From: Pseudomaricurvus albidus
GTDB lineage: Bacteria > Pseudomonadota > Gammaproteobacteria > Pseudomonadales > Cellvibrionaceae
Direction: 5' to 3'
DNA length: 64,000 nucleotides
Assembly: GCF_018863235.1 (NCBI RefSeq)
Contig: NZ_JAHKRS010000007.1
Coordinates: 1-64,000 of the forward strand
Under the pieces are notes generated by a model that made no database searches, had not been told where the DNA came from, and was given only the letters and a program-made list of their open reading frames with translations. Made by a program: the position numbers and the translations under genes. Positions 19,931 to 28,351 of this stretch are shown one piece after another (within the stretch, counting starts at the first letter, position 1; each line of letters opens with the position of its first letter).

Positions 19931-20773
19931 CTATGATTCCAGCGTCAGTAATCCCAGAACCCCCGCGAGGGGCTGGGATTTTTCAGTGCCTGTGCGGTAT
20001 ACCGCATAGATGTCTCTTGAAAAATGTGGGCTGTCGCTTACCGAGTAGAGTAAATCCGCAGCTTGTCCGGTGAGTATGGTCTGCGGCAGGTAGGCCGAAC
20101 CTCCCTGCCGCAGAATAAACGATTCGGCAATGCTGGCCATATTGGTATGCAGTGCCGGAGAGGGAGCGTCGGCAAACTTTTTATCGTGAAACAGGCCGAA
20201 GGCGGTTCCCCAGTCCACGTACACGTAATTAGTCTGCAAGGCGTCTTTGGTGGTGATTCCTGAGTTTGTAGAAACCAGCTGTAAGGTCAGTTTCCCCATT
20301 GGGGTGGCGGTAAAATCCGTGAGTTCCGCTGGCTCAAACAGCAGTGCCACATCAATAATTCCTTCCTGCAACAGTCTGATCAGTTCCTGAGTTGAATGAG
20401 CTTCCGCCCTGAGGGCCAGTTCCGGTTCCTGCTGTTGTATCCGGGCGAGCTTGCCCTGTAGCAAAAATCGCCAAAGTCCTGCGGTGGTTCCAACACTCAG
20501 TTGACGTTTCTGTTCTTGCTTCAAGGCGACTTCCTGACGGGCACGAGCCCAGGCCGTGAGCATGGTCTCTGCGTGAGGCAGCAGGCGTTCACCTTCGGGG
20601 GTCAGTTGGATGTTATTTCTCGCCCGAATAAAGAGATTAACGCCCAGTGACTCCTCCAGCTGCTTGATACGGGCACTGACGGCTGCCTGGGTCAGGTAGA
20701 GGTTCTCGGAGGCCTTGCCGAAATGGCGGGTTTTATTGACCTCAAGGAAGGTTTTGAATAACTCAATATCCAT
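19931..20773 (-). CDS. LysR-family regulator, HdfR-like
   Basis: A LysR-type transcriptional regulator. The N-terminal helix-turn-helix MDIELFKTFLEVNKTRHFG and YLTQAAVSARIKQLEESLGV closely follow E. coli HdfR, a repressor of flhDC. The start at 20773 gives 280 residues and matches the HdfR N-terminus; the frame continues upstream for 15 residues. The C-terminal effector domain (about 90-280) diverges more. It faces away from rimK; whether it controls that operon is not shown. Confidence 0.85.
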   Translation of the reverse strand: MDIELFKTFLEVNKTRHFGKASENLYLTQAAVSARIKQLEESLGVNLFIRARNNIQLTPEGERLLPHAETMLTAWARARQEVALKQEQKRQLSVGTTAGLWRFLLQGKLARIQQQEPELALRAEAHSTQELIRLLQEGIIDVALLFEPAELTDFTATPMGKLTLQLVSTNSGITTKDALQTNYVYVDWGTAFGLFHDKKFADAPSPALHTNMASIAESFILRQGGSAYLPQTILTGQAADLLYSVSDSPHFSRDIYAVYRTGTEKSQPLAGVLGLLTLES

Positions 20774-21100
20774 GTCGAGACTGACCTTAATGTGTGGTTG
20801 GCTATCATGTCCAGGCAATGTCTGAAATACTGGGACGATTGTATCTCTGAAGACAGACCATCGAAACAGAAATTAAGCGCAGTTCCATTATGTTGCCAAC
20901 AGATACCCGAGTTTCACGGCTTTTCCGGCTGTTTATCCCGGTTCAGCTCAGCGTATTGTGATCGATGTTGTCTGTGAGGCGGCTATAGTTGTCCTAGTGG
21001 TGGTTGCAGAAAAGGATGCCGGCTGGCCCAATGGGGATCTGCAAAAGGATATTGTCCAAGCCTGATACTGAACAGATTTTAATTTAAAGAGGAGAAAATA
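20774..21100. other. Divergent intergenic region between hdfR-like gene and rimK, no gene
   Basis: This 327-base region has no supported coding frame. It must hold promoters for both divergent genes. The only clear signal is the strong ribosome site AGAGGAG just ahead of rimK. A TATAGT (20984-20989) could be a -10 element but lacks a matching -35. Confidence 0.5.
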
Positions 21101-22006
21101 ATGAGAGTGGCAGTACTGTCCAGAAACCCCAATTTGTATTCTACCCGTCGATTAAAAGAGGCCGGTGAGGAGCGCGGTCACCAGGTAGACATTATTGATA
21201 CCTTGCACTGCTATATGGATATTACTCAAAGCCGGCCGGCAGTCCGCTATCTGGGTGAAGAGCTACCGTACTACGACGCCGTGATCCCAAGAATAGGCGC
21301 TTCGATTACATTCTATGGCGCTGCGGTTGTGCGTCAGTTTGAAATGATGGGTACTTTTACGGTTAATGAATCCGTAGCCATCAGTCGCTCTCGTGACAAG
21401 TTGCGCTCACTGCAGTTGCTGTCGCGTAAAGGCGTTGGCTTGCCTCGTACCGGTTTTGCGAATAGACCGGATAACATCAAAGATTTGATCAAAAATGTTG
21501 GCGGTGCACCTTTGGTGATCAAATTGTTGGAAGGCACGCAGGGCATTGGTGTGGTGCTGGCGGATACCAATAAAAACGCGGAAAGTATCATCGAAGCGTT
21601 CATGGGATTGAAAGCCAACATTCTGGTTCAGGAGTTTATTAAAGAAGCCGGTGGTGCAGACATCCGTTGCTTTGTGGTCGGTGGCAAGGTGGTTGCAGCA
21701 ATGAAGCGCCAGGGGGCTGAGGGCGAGTTTCGTTCCAATCTGCATCGTGGCGGGTCGGCAACGCTGGTTAAACTGTCAAAGGAAGAGCGGGCAACTGCGG
21801 TGAATGCGGCAAAAGTGATGGGACTGAATGTGTGTGGTGTTGATATTCTTCAGTCTAATAACGGTCCTGTTGTGATGGAGGTGAATTCATCCCCTGGATT
21901 GGAAGGCATTGAAACCGCGACCAACAAAGACGTGGCCGCATTGATTTACAGCTTTATTGAAAAACAGGCCAAGCCCAATAATACAAGAACAAAAGGTAAA
22001 GGTTAG
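21101..22006 (+). CDS. rimK: Ribosomal protein S6 L-glutamate ligase RimK
   Basis: ATP-grasp ligase that adds glutamates to the C-terminus of ribosomal protein S6. The 301-residue protein matches E. coli RimK in length and sequence: [20 protein letters not shown] at the start, [11 protein letters not shown], the ATP-binding [14 protein letters not shown] and [15 protein letters not shown], and metal ligands in [32 protein letters not shown] lies seven bases before ATG. The partner gene starts five bases after the stop, so they form an operon. Confidence 0.94.
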   Translation: MRVAVLSRNPNLYSTRRLKEAGEERGHQVDIIDTLHCYMDITQSRPAVRYLGEELPYYDAVIPRIGASITFYGAAVVRQFEMMGTFTVNESVAISRSRDKLRSLQLLSRKGVGLPRTGFANRPDNIKDLIKNVGGAPLVIKLLEGTQGIGVVLADTNKNAESIIEAFMGLKANILVQEFIKEAGGADIRCFVVGGKVVAAMKRQGAEGEFRSNLHRGGSATLVKLSKEERATAVNAAKVMGLNVCGVDILQSNNGPVVMEVNSSPGLEGIETATNKDVAALIYSFIEKQAKPNNTRTKGKG

Positions 22007-22011
22007 AGTTC

Positions 22012-23043
22012 ATGGAAAAACTGGTTATTGGCGGTACGGAAATCAAGCCGGGCACCTGGGTTCAAATTGAAATGCCGGTTGCCAAACTCTATACGGACAC
22101 CGATATATCCATGCCGATTCAGGTGATGCGCGCAAAGAAGGATGGGCCAACCGTGTTTGTGTCCGCTGCAGTGCATGGTGATGAATTGAATGGAATCGAA
22201 ATTATACGTCGCCTGATCAAGTTGAAGGCCCTGAAGTTGACCCGAGGCACTCTGATTCTGGTGCCTATGGTGAATGTCTATGGTGTACTGAATCAAAGCC
22301 GCTATATGCCGGATCGGCGAGACTTGAATCGCACCTTTCCTGGGTCTGCCCAGGGGTCTTTGGCTGGGCGGGTTGCAGACAAGTTTTTGACTGAAATTGT
22401 CAATCACTGTGACTATGGGATTGATCTGCACACGGGAGCCATCCATCGCTCCAACTTGCCGCAGATTCGCGCCGATCTGAATGACGAGGTGACACGGGGT
22501 TTGGCGGACGTATTTGGTGTGCCGGTGCTGCTGAATTCCAATCTTCGTGATGGATCCCTGCGTCAATCGGCGCTGGAGTCCGGTGTGCGGATTTTGTTGT
22601 ATGAAGCGGGTGAGGCGCTGCGGTTTGATGAGCTGTCTATCAGGGCCGGTGTGAAAGGCGTCATGAATGTGTTGTCCCATCTGGAAATGATACGCAAGCG
22701 TTCTGGTGGCCGTTCCAAAAAAGTGTTGCGTCCCTATGAAGCGAACAACAGTGCCTGGGTCCGGGCCTCTTGCAGCGGTATTGTGTTGAATAAAAAGAGG
22801 TTGGGCGATGCAGTGCAAAAGGGAGATGTACTGGCTGAAATTGGCAGTCCGTTTGGTGATGTAATGGGGGAAGTGATCGCTATTCGTTCCGGTATTATTA
22901 TTGGCCAGCAAAACATTCCGCTGGTTCAGGAGGGCGATGCCATGTTCCACATTGCTTATTTTTCAGAAGATGGCGAGATGATCGCAGAGCGTATTGAAAA
23001 TATGCAGGACAGTTTGTTGCCGGAGTCCGGTGACATTGGGTGA
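22012..23043 (+). CDS. Succinylglutamate desuccinylase/aspartoacylase-family zinc hydrolase
   Basis: A 343-residue M14-like zinc amidohydrolase of the AstE/AspA family. Zinc and substrate residues are visible: AAVHGDELNG (His and Glu, about residues 57-66), the RDLNRTFPG arginine segment (about 103-111), and IDLHTGAIHRSNLPQ with the third ligand His (about 140). A C-terminal domain (about 245-325, GIVLNKKRLGDAVQKGDVLAEIGSP) resembles a lipoyl-like barrel, usual in this subfamily. Its tight link to rimK suggests it acts on glutamyl-modified S6 or a related glutamyl amide; that is inference. It lacks the other ast pathway genes nearby. Confidence 0.85.
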   Translation: MEKLVIGGTEIKPGTWVQIEMPVAKLYTDTDISMPIQVMRAKKDGPTVFVSAAVHGDELNGIEIIRRLIKLKALKLTRGTLILVPMVNVYGVLNQSRYMPDRRDLNRTFPGSAQGSLAGRVADKFLTEIVNHCDYGIDLHTGAIHRSNLPQIRADLNDEVTRGLADVFGVPVLLNSNLRDGSLRQSALESGVRILLYEAGEALRFDELSIRAGVKGVMNVLSHLEMIRKRSGGRSKKVLRPYEANNSAWVRASCSGIVLNKKRLGDAVQKGDVLAEIGSPFGDVMGEVIAIRSGIIIGQQNIPLVQEGDAMFHIAYFSEDGEMIAERIENMQDSLLPESGDIG

Positions 23044-23096
23044 CCAGTCACTCCTGCTGAGAGGCATGTGCGCCTGCGGTGTTTGGTTGCTCCAGC

Positions 23097-23120
23097 CGCA
23101 GACTCAATGTTGAGTCTGCG
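23097..23120. terminator. Inverted repeat between two convergent genes
   Basis: CGCAGACTCAA and TTGAGTCTGCG form perfect 11-base arms around TG. Next comes an AAATTTT stretch. It sits between the convergent hydrolase and corA genes, so a bidirectional terminator is likely, though the T runs are weak. Confidence 0.5.
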
Positions 23121-23159
23121 AAATTTTAAAACAGCAGCCAGTGCCCAATGTGTGTTGGT

Positions 23160-24134
23160 TCAGAACCATTGTTTACGCTTGAAGAAAGTAATCAGTCCTG
23201 TGGAGATTAGAAGCATTGCGCCGATTAAAACAAAGTAGGCGTACTTGTAGTGTAGCTCAGGCATGTGTTCGAAATTCATGCCGTAAATACCTGCGAGAAA
23301 ACTCAGTGGTACAAACACCGCGGTAATCACGGTCAGTACTCGCATGGTGTTGTTCAGCTGGTGTGAGGTGATTGATATATAGCTGTCAATCAGGTCGCTG
23401 CAGATGTCATAGTGCATTTGGGTCAAACTGTGCAGGCGCTCGAAGCGATCATCAACATCAACAATCAGGTGTTTGCTTTCTTCAACAGAGAATGGGATTG
23501 GATTGCCTTCGTAATTTTTCAGCTGTTGAGAGACGCTGACATGATAGTTAAAAACCCGTTTGATTTTGATTAAACGGGATTTGTACAGAGCCAGCTCGGT
23601 CAGTGCTTTTTCCCCGAAGCCGTCCCGAATCTGATCTTCCTTGTTACTGATGTCGTTTTCAAATTCCAGCACATGTTCCAGATAAATACCCGCCGAGGTG
23701 TGCATGATTTTCAGGGCCAGAGCCATCGGTGAGGTGTGCAGAAAGCGTAAATCATTACTTTTGATCACTTTGTTGATGCCCATTGATGCTTGGGGGTGAA
23801 CGGTGATCAAACAGCGCTCACTGATAAAAAAGCCCATGGTCTGATGATCGAAGACAAGGTCGTCCAAAACCTGACTGATACCGCGATAAAGAACAAATAT
23901 GTGGTCCTCAAAATATTCGATTTTGGGCGGGTGGCGCTTTCGGAAGGTATCCTGAATCGTCAGCGGGTGGCAGTTTAATTCAGTTAAAAAAGCCTCTATG
24001 TCACTGAAGTTGTCGTCATGATGGTGAATGTCGACCCAAATTTTGCTGTCCGATGAATTGCGCCACAGAGCAATCTGGTTCTCATCGCCTTCGACAATCG
24101 TGTTGTCTTTACTGGTTAGGTAAGTTTTGATCAT
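23160..24134 (-). CDS. corA: CorA-family magnesium/divalent cation transporter
   Basis: Pentameric inner-membrane Mg2+ channel. A large cytoplasmic domain (about 1-260) leads to two C-terminal membrane helices, with the signature YGMNFEHMPEL between them and a basic KRKQWF end. The start is set at 24134 (MIKTYLTSK), giving 324 residues, near E. coli's 316; the frame runs 38 residues further upstream into the divergent gene's leader, without family support. Substrate could also be Co2+ or Ni2+, or efflux of Zn2+. Confidence 0.92.
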   Translation of the reverse strand: MIKTYLTSKDNTIVEGDENQIALWRNSSDSKIWVDIHHHDDNFSDIEAFLTELNCHPLTIQDTFRKRHPPKIEYFEDHIFVLYRGISQVLDDLVFDHQTMGFFISERCLITVHPQASMGINKVIKSNDLRFLHTSPMALALKIMHTSAGIYLEHVLEFENDISNKEDQIRDGFGEKALTELALYKSRLIKIKRVFNYHVSVSQQLKNYEGNPIPFSVEESKHLIVDVDDRFERLHSLTQMHYDICSDLIDSYISITSHQLNNTMRVLTVITAVFVPLSFLAGIYGMNFEHMPELHYKYAYFVLIGAMLLISTGLITFFKRKQWF

Positions 24135-24260
24135 TCTCAGCTGCCTGACATACGTGTTTGCACTCAATGATAGTATAATGGTGGTCTTGAATATAGAAAC
24201 CGATTGGTTTGAATTGGCCAATGTTGTTTTACCTTGAATTGTCTGCACAGGTTCCTGTTT

Positions 24261-25145
24261 ATGTATCCGCTTGATTATATTGATCCGGTTTTTCGTCCTC
24301 CCAGTGAAGCCCGTTCGTTAATTTTGCAGGTGACCAACGGCTGCTCCTGGAATAAGTGCACCTTTTGTGAAATGTACACGCAGGAACAAAAGCGTTTTCG
24401 TCCACAGCCCGTGGAAGCACTTGAAGAGCAACTGAGAAGCTTAAGCTCGGCGGGCTATCCGGTTCGGCGTATTTTCCTGGCCGATGGTGATGCGATGACC
24501 TTGTCCACCCGACGTCTGAAAGAAATCCTGCAGCTGATCCAGCGTTACTATCCGAATGTACAGCGGGTTTCTTCTTACTGTTTGCCGCGCAATCTGAAAA
24601 AGAAAACCGTGGAAGAGCTGGCTGAGTTGCGAGAGATGGGGTTAAGCCTGATGTACGTCGGCTGTGAAAGCGGAGATGATGAAGTCCTGCAGCTGGTTGA
24701 AAAAGGCGAGAGCTTTGAGTCTTCTTTACAGGCTTTGGAAAAAATAAAAGCCGCAGGCATGAAAAGTTCCGTGATGATTCTTAATGGACTGGGGGGCGAG
24801 GCCCTGTCAGAACAGCATGCGCTCAATTCAGCGCGACTGATGAACGCAGCACAACCGGATTACCTGTCGACCCTGGTGGTGTCTTTTCCAACCGGAGATG
24901 AGCGCTATCAAAAGAACTTTAAGGGGCAATTTCAGCCTTTGAGTCAAACGGGTTTGTTTACTGAGATGAAAACTCTGCTGACGACACTGGAATTGGAGCA
25001 AACCATTTTCCGAAGCGATCACGCGTCAAATTATCTGGTTTTGAAAGGCGTATTGGGCAAAGACAAATCCGCCATGCTGGCACAGGTGGATATGGCTCTT
25101 GAGGGACGTATTGCCCTGCGTCAGGAGTGGCAAAGGGGGCTCTGA
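24261..25145 (+). CDS. Radical SAM protein of unknown substrate
   Basis: A 294-residue radical SAM enzyme. The cluster motif NGCSWNKCTFCEMY has spacing CX4CX2C, a spacing seen in a Pseudomonas-type family with GCPHNKCTFCGMY, rather than the classic CX3CX2C. A GxD (ADGDAMTL) and VGCESGDDE follow, as in Elp3/MiaB-like radical SAM folds. There is no TRAM, B12 or second cluster domain. ATG 24261 is chosen; an upstream frame overlaps corA's leader. The substrate is not known, and the neighbours do not suggest one. Confidence 0.8.
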   Translation: MYPLDYIDPVFRPPSEARSLILQVTNGCSWNKCTFCEMYTQEQKRFRPQPVEALEEQLRSLSSAGYPVRRIFLADGDAMTLSTRRLKEILQLIQRYYPNVQRVSSYCLPRNLKKKTVEELAELREMGLSLMYVGCESGDDEVLQLVEKGESFESSLQALEKIKAAGMKSSVMILNGLGGEALSEQHALNSARLMNAAQPDYLSTLVVSFPTGDERYQKNFKGQFQPLSQTGLFTEMKTLLTTLELEQTIFRSDHASNYLVLKGVLGKDKSAMLAQVDMALEGRIALRQEWQRGL

Positions 25146-25179
25146 GAACTGCCGGTGTGACTCACAAGCCATGCCGGAA

Positions 25180-25512
25180 TCAGGCGAAATTAGGCTCAGG
25201 TTGGGCGTCTTCTTCCTGAACACCAAAAAGGTAGTCGTGCAAAATATCGACCATGGCTTCGCCGACATGCTGGTTGAGTTCTTTGAGGCTGTCGAAAGCA
25301 GGGGTGACGACATTGTTATCATTGAAAAAATCATCAACTGCCAGAATGTATTGCTTAACCCCTGTCGGTGACTTTTTAAGCAGCTCCAGCACATGGAAGT
25401 TAAAGTCCAGAGACAATCGCAAAAGATGAGGAAACATGGATTCCTGGCGATTCAGAAACTGTACTTTTCGGCTGCCGATAATGTCGTTCGGGAGCGTTGC
25501 AGATGTTGCCAT
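25180..25512 (-). CDS. Conserved-looking hypothetical protein
   Basis: A 110-residue soluble protein I do not recognise. It starts at ATG 25512 behind a TGAGG ribosome site. Mostly helical composition is suggested (FPHLLRLSLDFNFHVLELLKK, EAMVDILHDYLFG), with an acidic C-terminus. No cysteine pair, signal peptide or membrane span is visible. Its stop faces the radical SAM gene's stop, 34 bases apart. The good ribosome site and codon pattern support it as a real gene. Confidence 0.6.
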   Translation of the reverse strand: MATSATLPNDIIGSRKVQFLNRQESMFPHLLRLSLDFNFHVLELLKKSPTGVKQYILAVDDFFNDNNVVTPAFDSLKELNQHVGEAMVDILHDYLFGVQEEDAQPEPNFA

Positions 25513-25779
25513 AAAAACCTCAGCAAATTGTTGTTATTGTTCCTTCCGGTATCGGATTAGAACACAATAGCAGACGACAAAAGTGTGATGAAGTTAACAT
25601 TTGGGTTTTATCGTACAGGCTGAAAGGAGTCCTTCGTCACTGATTTGTCAATATTCTTATGGGGTCGGACTCTACCGGGGCATGATGACACTTATATGTC
25701 ACGTATATGTTTTTAATGCCTTTAAGAGGGCTTCGCTGCCAGTGCTGACAGCGGCCTTCCAGACCCCGTTTGTGGGGTG

Positions 25780-26304
25780 TTATTCCTCCCTGATCACCAT
25801 GTTCTGGGCGAAGGACTTTCCATTTTCCACATAGTGCTGAGCCCCCATGCGGAGAATCTCTTTTTCCTCTTCAGTGAGTGGACGTTTTACTTTGGCGGGC
25901 GACCCCATGACGAGGGAGCCTTCGGGGATTTCCATACCCTCCGTGACCAGAGCATTACTGCCGATCAGGCAGTATTTACCGACTTTAGCGCCGTTTAAAA
26001 CCACTGCGTTAATGCCTATAAGTGAACACTCACCCACATGGCAGCCGTGAACGGTCGCGTTGTGACCTATGGTGACATCACGCTCAATGATCAGTGGCTG
26101 GCCGGTATCGGCGTGCAGGACAGCGCCATCCTGTACATTGCTGCCTTCACCGATACTGATTTCCTCGCAATCCCCGCGGACGGTGGCATTGAACCAGACG
26201 CTGGTGTCTTTATGCAGGGTTACAGAGCCTACCACCATGGCGTTGAGGGCGACGAAACTGCTGGGGTCTTTTTTTACTTTGCGGTTTTTTAAATCGGCAA
26301 TCAC
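25780..26304 (-). CDS. Gamma-carbonic anhydrase-like hexapeptide protein (YrdA/PaaY type)
   Basis: A left-handed beta-helix trimer protein. Imperfect hexapeptide repeats (VGSVTL, IGEGSN, IGHNAT, VGECSL, IGINAV, VGKYCL, IGSNAL) fill residues 25-135. Zinc histidines are visible in VLHADTG and IGHNATVHGC. The 174-residue length matches YrdA. The start is GTG with AGGAT upstream. Carbonic anhydrase activity is not assured in this subfamily; some members act as thioesterases (PaaY). Confidence 0.88.
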   Translation of the reverse strand: MIADLKNRKVKKDPSSFVALNAMVVGSVTLHKDTSVWFNATVRGDCEEISIGEGSNVQDGAVLHADTGQPLIIERDVTIGHNATVHGCHVGECSLIGINAVVLNGAKVGKYCLIGSNALVTEGMEIPEGSLVMGSPAKVKRPLTEEEKEILRMGAQHYVENGKSFAQNMVIREE

Positions 26305-26417
26305 GGGGGAATCCTGTTATCTGGGAATGCTTTGAAAGTGACTTGATGCACGAATGCAGTCAGCAGGTCCTAGAGTAACGGATCGACCGTGTTTTTGCAG
26401 TGTTTCCCGCTCGCGGG

Positions 26418-26789
26418 TTAATCGCCAGACTGTCGGATCCACTCGAAAGCCGCATCCAGCTGATCATGATTGAACTGGCGGATATCCGCAGCCACAAAGT
26501 GCTGAGCAATGGTCGGCAGTATCTTGATCAGTGAGTCGTCAGAGACGGCGGCGACTTTGCGCACCTTTCTGTGGTGGTCGCGGATAAATTTGAGGTGTGA
26601 GATCAGCGCGGAAAAGTCCTCCCAACCGGGAAATTTGTCCGTGTTGATGACAATGCCGTTGAGGTGGTCATTACTGGCCAGATAGCGGTCAACCACCTCG
26701 CTGAGTTGAGCGAAATCACGGACCAGCATGGGAGAAGTCGGTGACACTCGCAAAATGCCTTCGCTGGGGAAAAGCTCAAAATCCAACAT
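26418..26789 (-). CDS. SpoIIAA/STAS-like protein
   Basis: A 123-residue protein resembling the SpoIIAA-like (STAS fold) family: an N-terminal strand pair (MLDFELFPSEGILRVSP), a helix (DFAQLSEVVDRYLAS), the strand GIVINTDKFPGWEDFSALISH and a C-terminal strand-helix KVRKVAAVSDD...FNHDQLDAAFEWI. Such proteins are often lipid-binding or anti-anti-sigma-like, but no serine phosphorylation site or partner is evident. ATG 26789 is preferred over a frame extending to 26885. Confidence 0.7.
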   Translation of the reverse strand: MLDFELFPSEGILRVSPTSPMLVRDFAQLSEVVDRYLASNDHLNGIVINTDKFPGWEDFSALISHLKFIRDHHRKVRKVAAVSDDSLIKILPTIAQHFVAADIRQFNHDQLDAAFEWIRQSGD

Positions 26790-27025
26790 AGAGTTTAATT
26801 TGCCTGTTCCAATGGTCGGTTTCGATAAGTGTTTTTTGCTTTGAACGTTATGGGGGGCCAGCTTCAAACTTTCTCTTGATTGCAAAACTGGCCGGTTTAT
26901 TGCCTAAGCTTAGACTAGGTATGTCCGCTATGCTTATCTGGTTGATGACATTTTCAGGGCATGCTGGTCTTTTAGACGCAGTTCTGTCAAGGTTTTCGAC
27001 AGCCGTCACAAGTTGAGGAACAGCT

Positions 27026-27490
27026 ATGGATTCAATTAAGGTTTCAGAATGTATGAGTCACCAATTCGTGTCTTTTTCACCGTTGACTCCCGTGGTCGAG
27101 GCGGCAATTGCGCTGGTGAAAAACGAGCTGTTGGGAGGCCCGGTGGTGGATGAATCTGGTCATTTGATTGGTTGGATTTCCGAACAGGATTGTATCGGTG
27201 CCGTAAGTCAGGTGGCGTATTACGCTCAGAGGGTGTCTGTCGTTGAAGATGTGATGAGCCGTGAAGTGACCTCGGTGGATGGTGAGCGTAACGCCATGGA
27301 TCTGGCAGAAGACATGAAAAAACAGCGTCGAAAGGTGTATCCGGTGGTGGATGGCTCCAACCGGGTATTGGGTGTCATTTCCCGGCGACATATCCTGCGG
27401 GCCATGTGTTCCCTGATTACCAAGTTCGAGCGAGAAGCTCACCCGCCGTTGTCCGGTAAACAGGTGTCTGGCAAGCCGGTCGCTCACTGA
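27026..27490 (+). CDS. Stand-alone CBS-pair protein
   Basis: A 154-residue protein made of two CBS motifs (about 10-65 and 75-135), with the typical GGPVVDESGHLIGWISEQD and YPVVDGSNRVLGVISRRHIL strands. Stand-alone CBS pairs bind adenine nucleotides and act as energy or redox sensors. No catalytic domain is attached. The next gene is convergent, so no partner is indicated. Confidence 0.88.
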   Translation: MDSIKVSECMSHQFVSFSPLTPVVEAAIALVKNELLGGPVVDESGHLIGWISEQDCIGAVSQVAYYAQRVSVVEDVMSREVTSVDGERNAMDLAEDMKKQRRKVYPVVDGSNRVLGVISRRHILRAMCSLITKFEREAHPPLSGKQVSGKPVAH

Positions 27491-27568
27491 TTTCCTGTCT
27501 CCCATCCCGGGACGTACGGGCTGTATTTCGCACTGGCTGAAACTGTCGTGACGGCCAGGTACGGAGTG

Positions 27569-28324
27569 TCAGTTAATCGAACGTCCCCCGTCCACGGGCA
27601 GCACCTGCCCGGTCACATAATCGTTCTGTAGCAGATACAGAACCGCCTGGGCAATGTTCCTGGGGGCTCCGTTCCGGCCAAGAGGAATTCGCTCAAGAAT
27701 GGATTGCTTGCCGCTTGCGTCCAGTTCGGATTTGTCTTCTGGCCATAAAATGGCGCCTGGTGCCACGCTGTTGACCCGAACATGAGGAGCCAGCTCCCGG
27801 GCCAGCGATTGAGTGAGCATGACATTGGCGGCTTTTGCCATGCAGTAGAGGGTGTATTCTTTGAGGGGTTTGCTCGCGTGAATGTCGGCGATGTTGATGA
27901 TGCAGCCGGTGCGCTGTTTCAGTTCCGGAGCCAGTGCCTGGCTGAGAAAAAAGGGCGCCTTGGCGTTGCTGCTCATCAGTTCGTCCCATTGTTTCGGTGT
28001 CGCAGTTCCTACTGGGGTGGGATAAAAGCTTGAGGCGTTGTTGACCAGGACATCCACCCGTCCGAATACCTCCGGCGCGGTTCTGGCCAGAGCTTCTACT
28101 TCTTCATCCCGCCCAAGATCGGCCTGAACCAGTGCTACGGAATTGGCACGAAGCTGGTTGAGACTGTCAGCCAGTTGCTGTGCTTCATCCTGTGAGTGCC
28201 GGTAGTGAATCAGAACCCGATAGTTCTGCTGATGAAGCTGTCGGATAATTTCTGCGCCAATGCGTCTCGCGCCGCCGGTGATTAAGGCAACCGGGGTATT
28301 GTGCTCGGTGGTGTTGCTCAACAT
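27569..28324 (-). CDS. folM: Pteridine reductase (FolM-like short-chain dehydrogenase)
   Basis: NADPH-dependent SDR. The TGGARRIGAEIIR cofactor motif with an Arg-Arg pair is typical of the PTR1/FolM branch, which reduces dihydromonapterin or dihydrobiopterin and can back up dihydrofolate reductase. NNAS, the active tyrosine and lysine in YCMAKAAN, and PGAILWPED are present over 251 residues. It follows cca by 27 bases on the same strand and is likely co-transcribed. Distinction from generic SDR is good but not certain. Confidence 0.8.
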   Translation of the reverse strand: MLSNTTEHNTPVALITGGARRIGAEIIRQLHQQNYRVLIHYRHSQDEAQQLADSLNQLRANSVALVQADLGRDEEVEALARTAPEVFGRVDVLVNNASSFYPTPVGTATPKQWDELMSSNAKAPFFLSQALAPELKQRTGCIINIADIHASKPLKEYTLYCMAKAANVMLTQSLARELAPHVRVNSVAPGAILWPEDKSELDASGKQSILERIPLGRNGAPRNIAQAVLYLLQNDYVTGQVLPVDGGRSIN

Positions 28325-28351
28325 GATTTTCCTGAATGATGGTGAGTCGGA

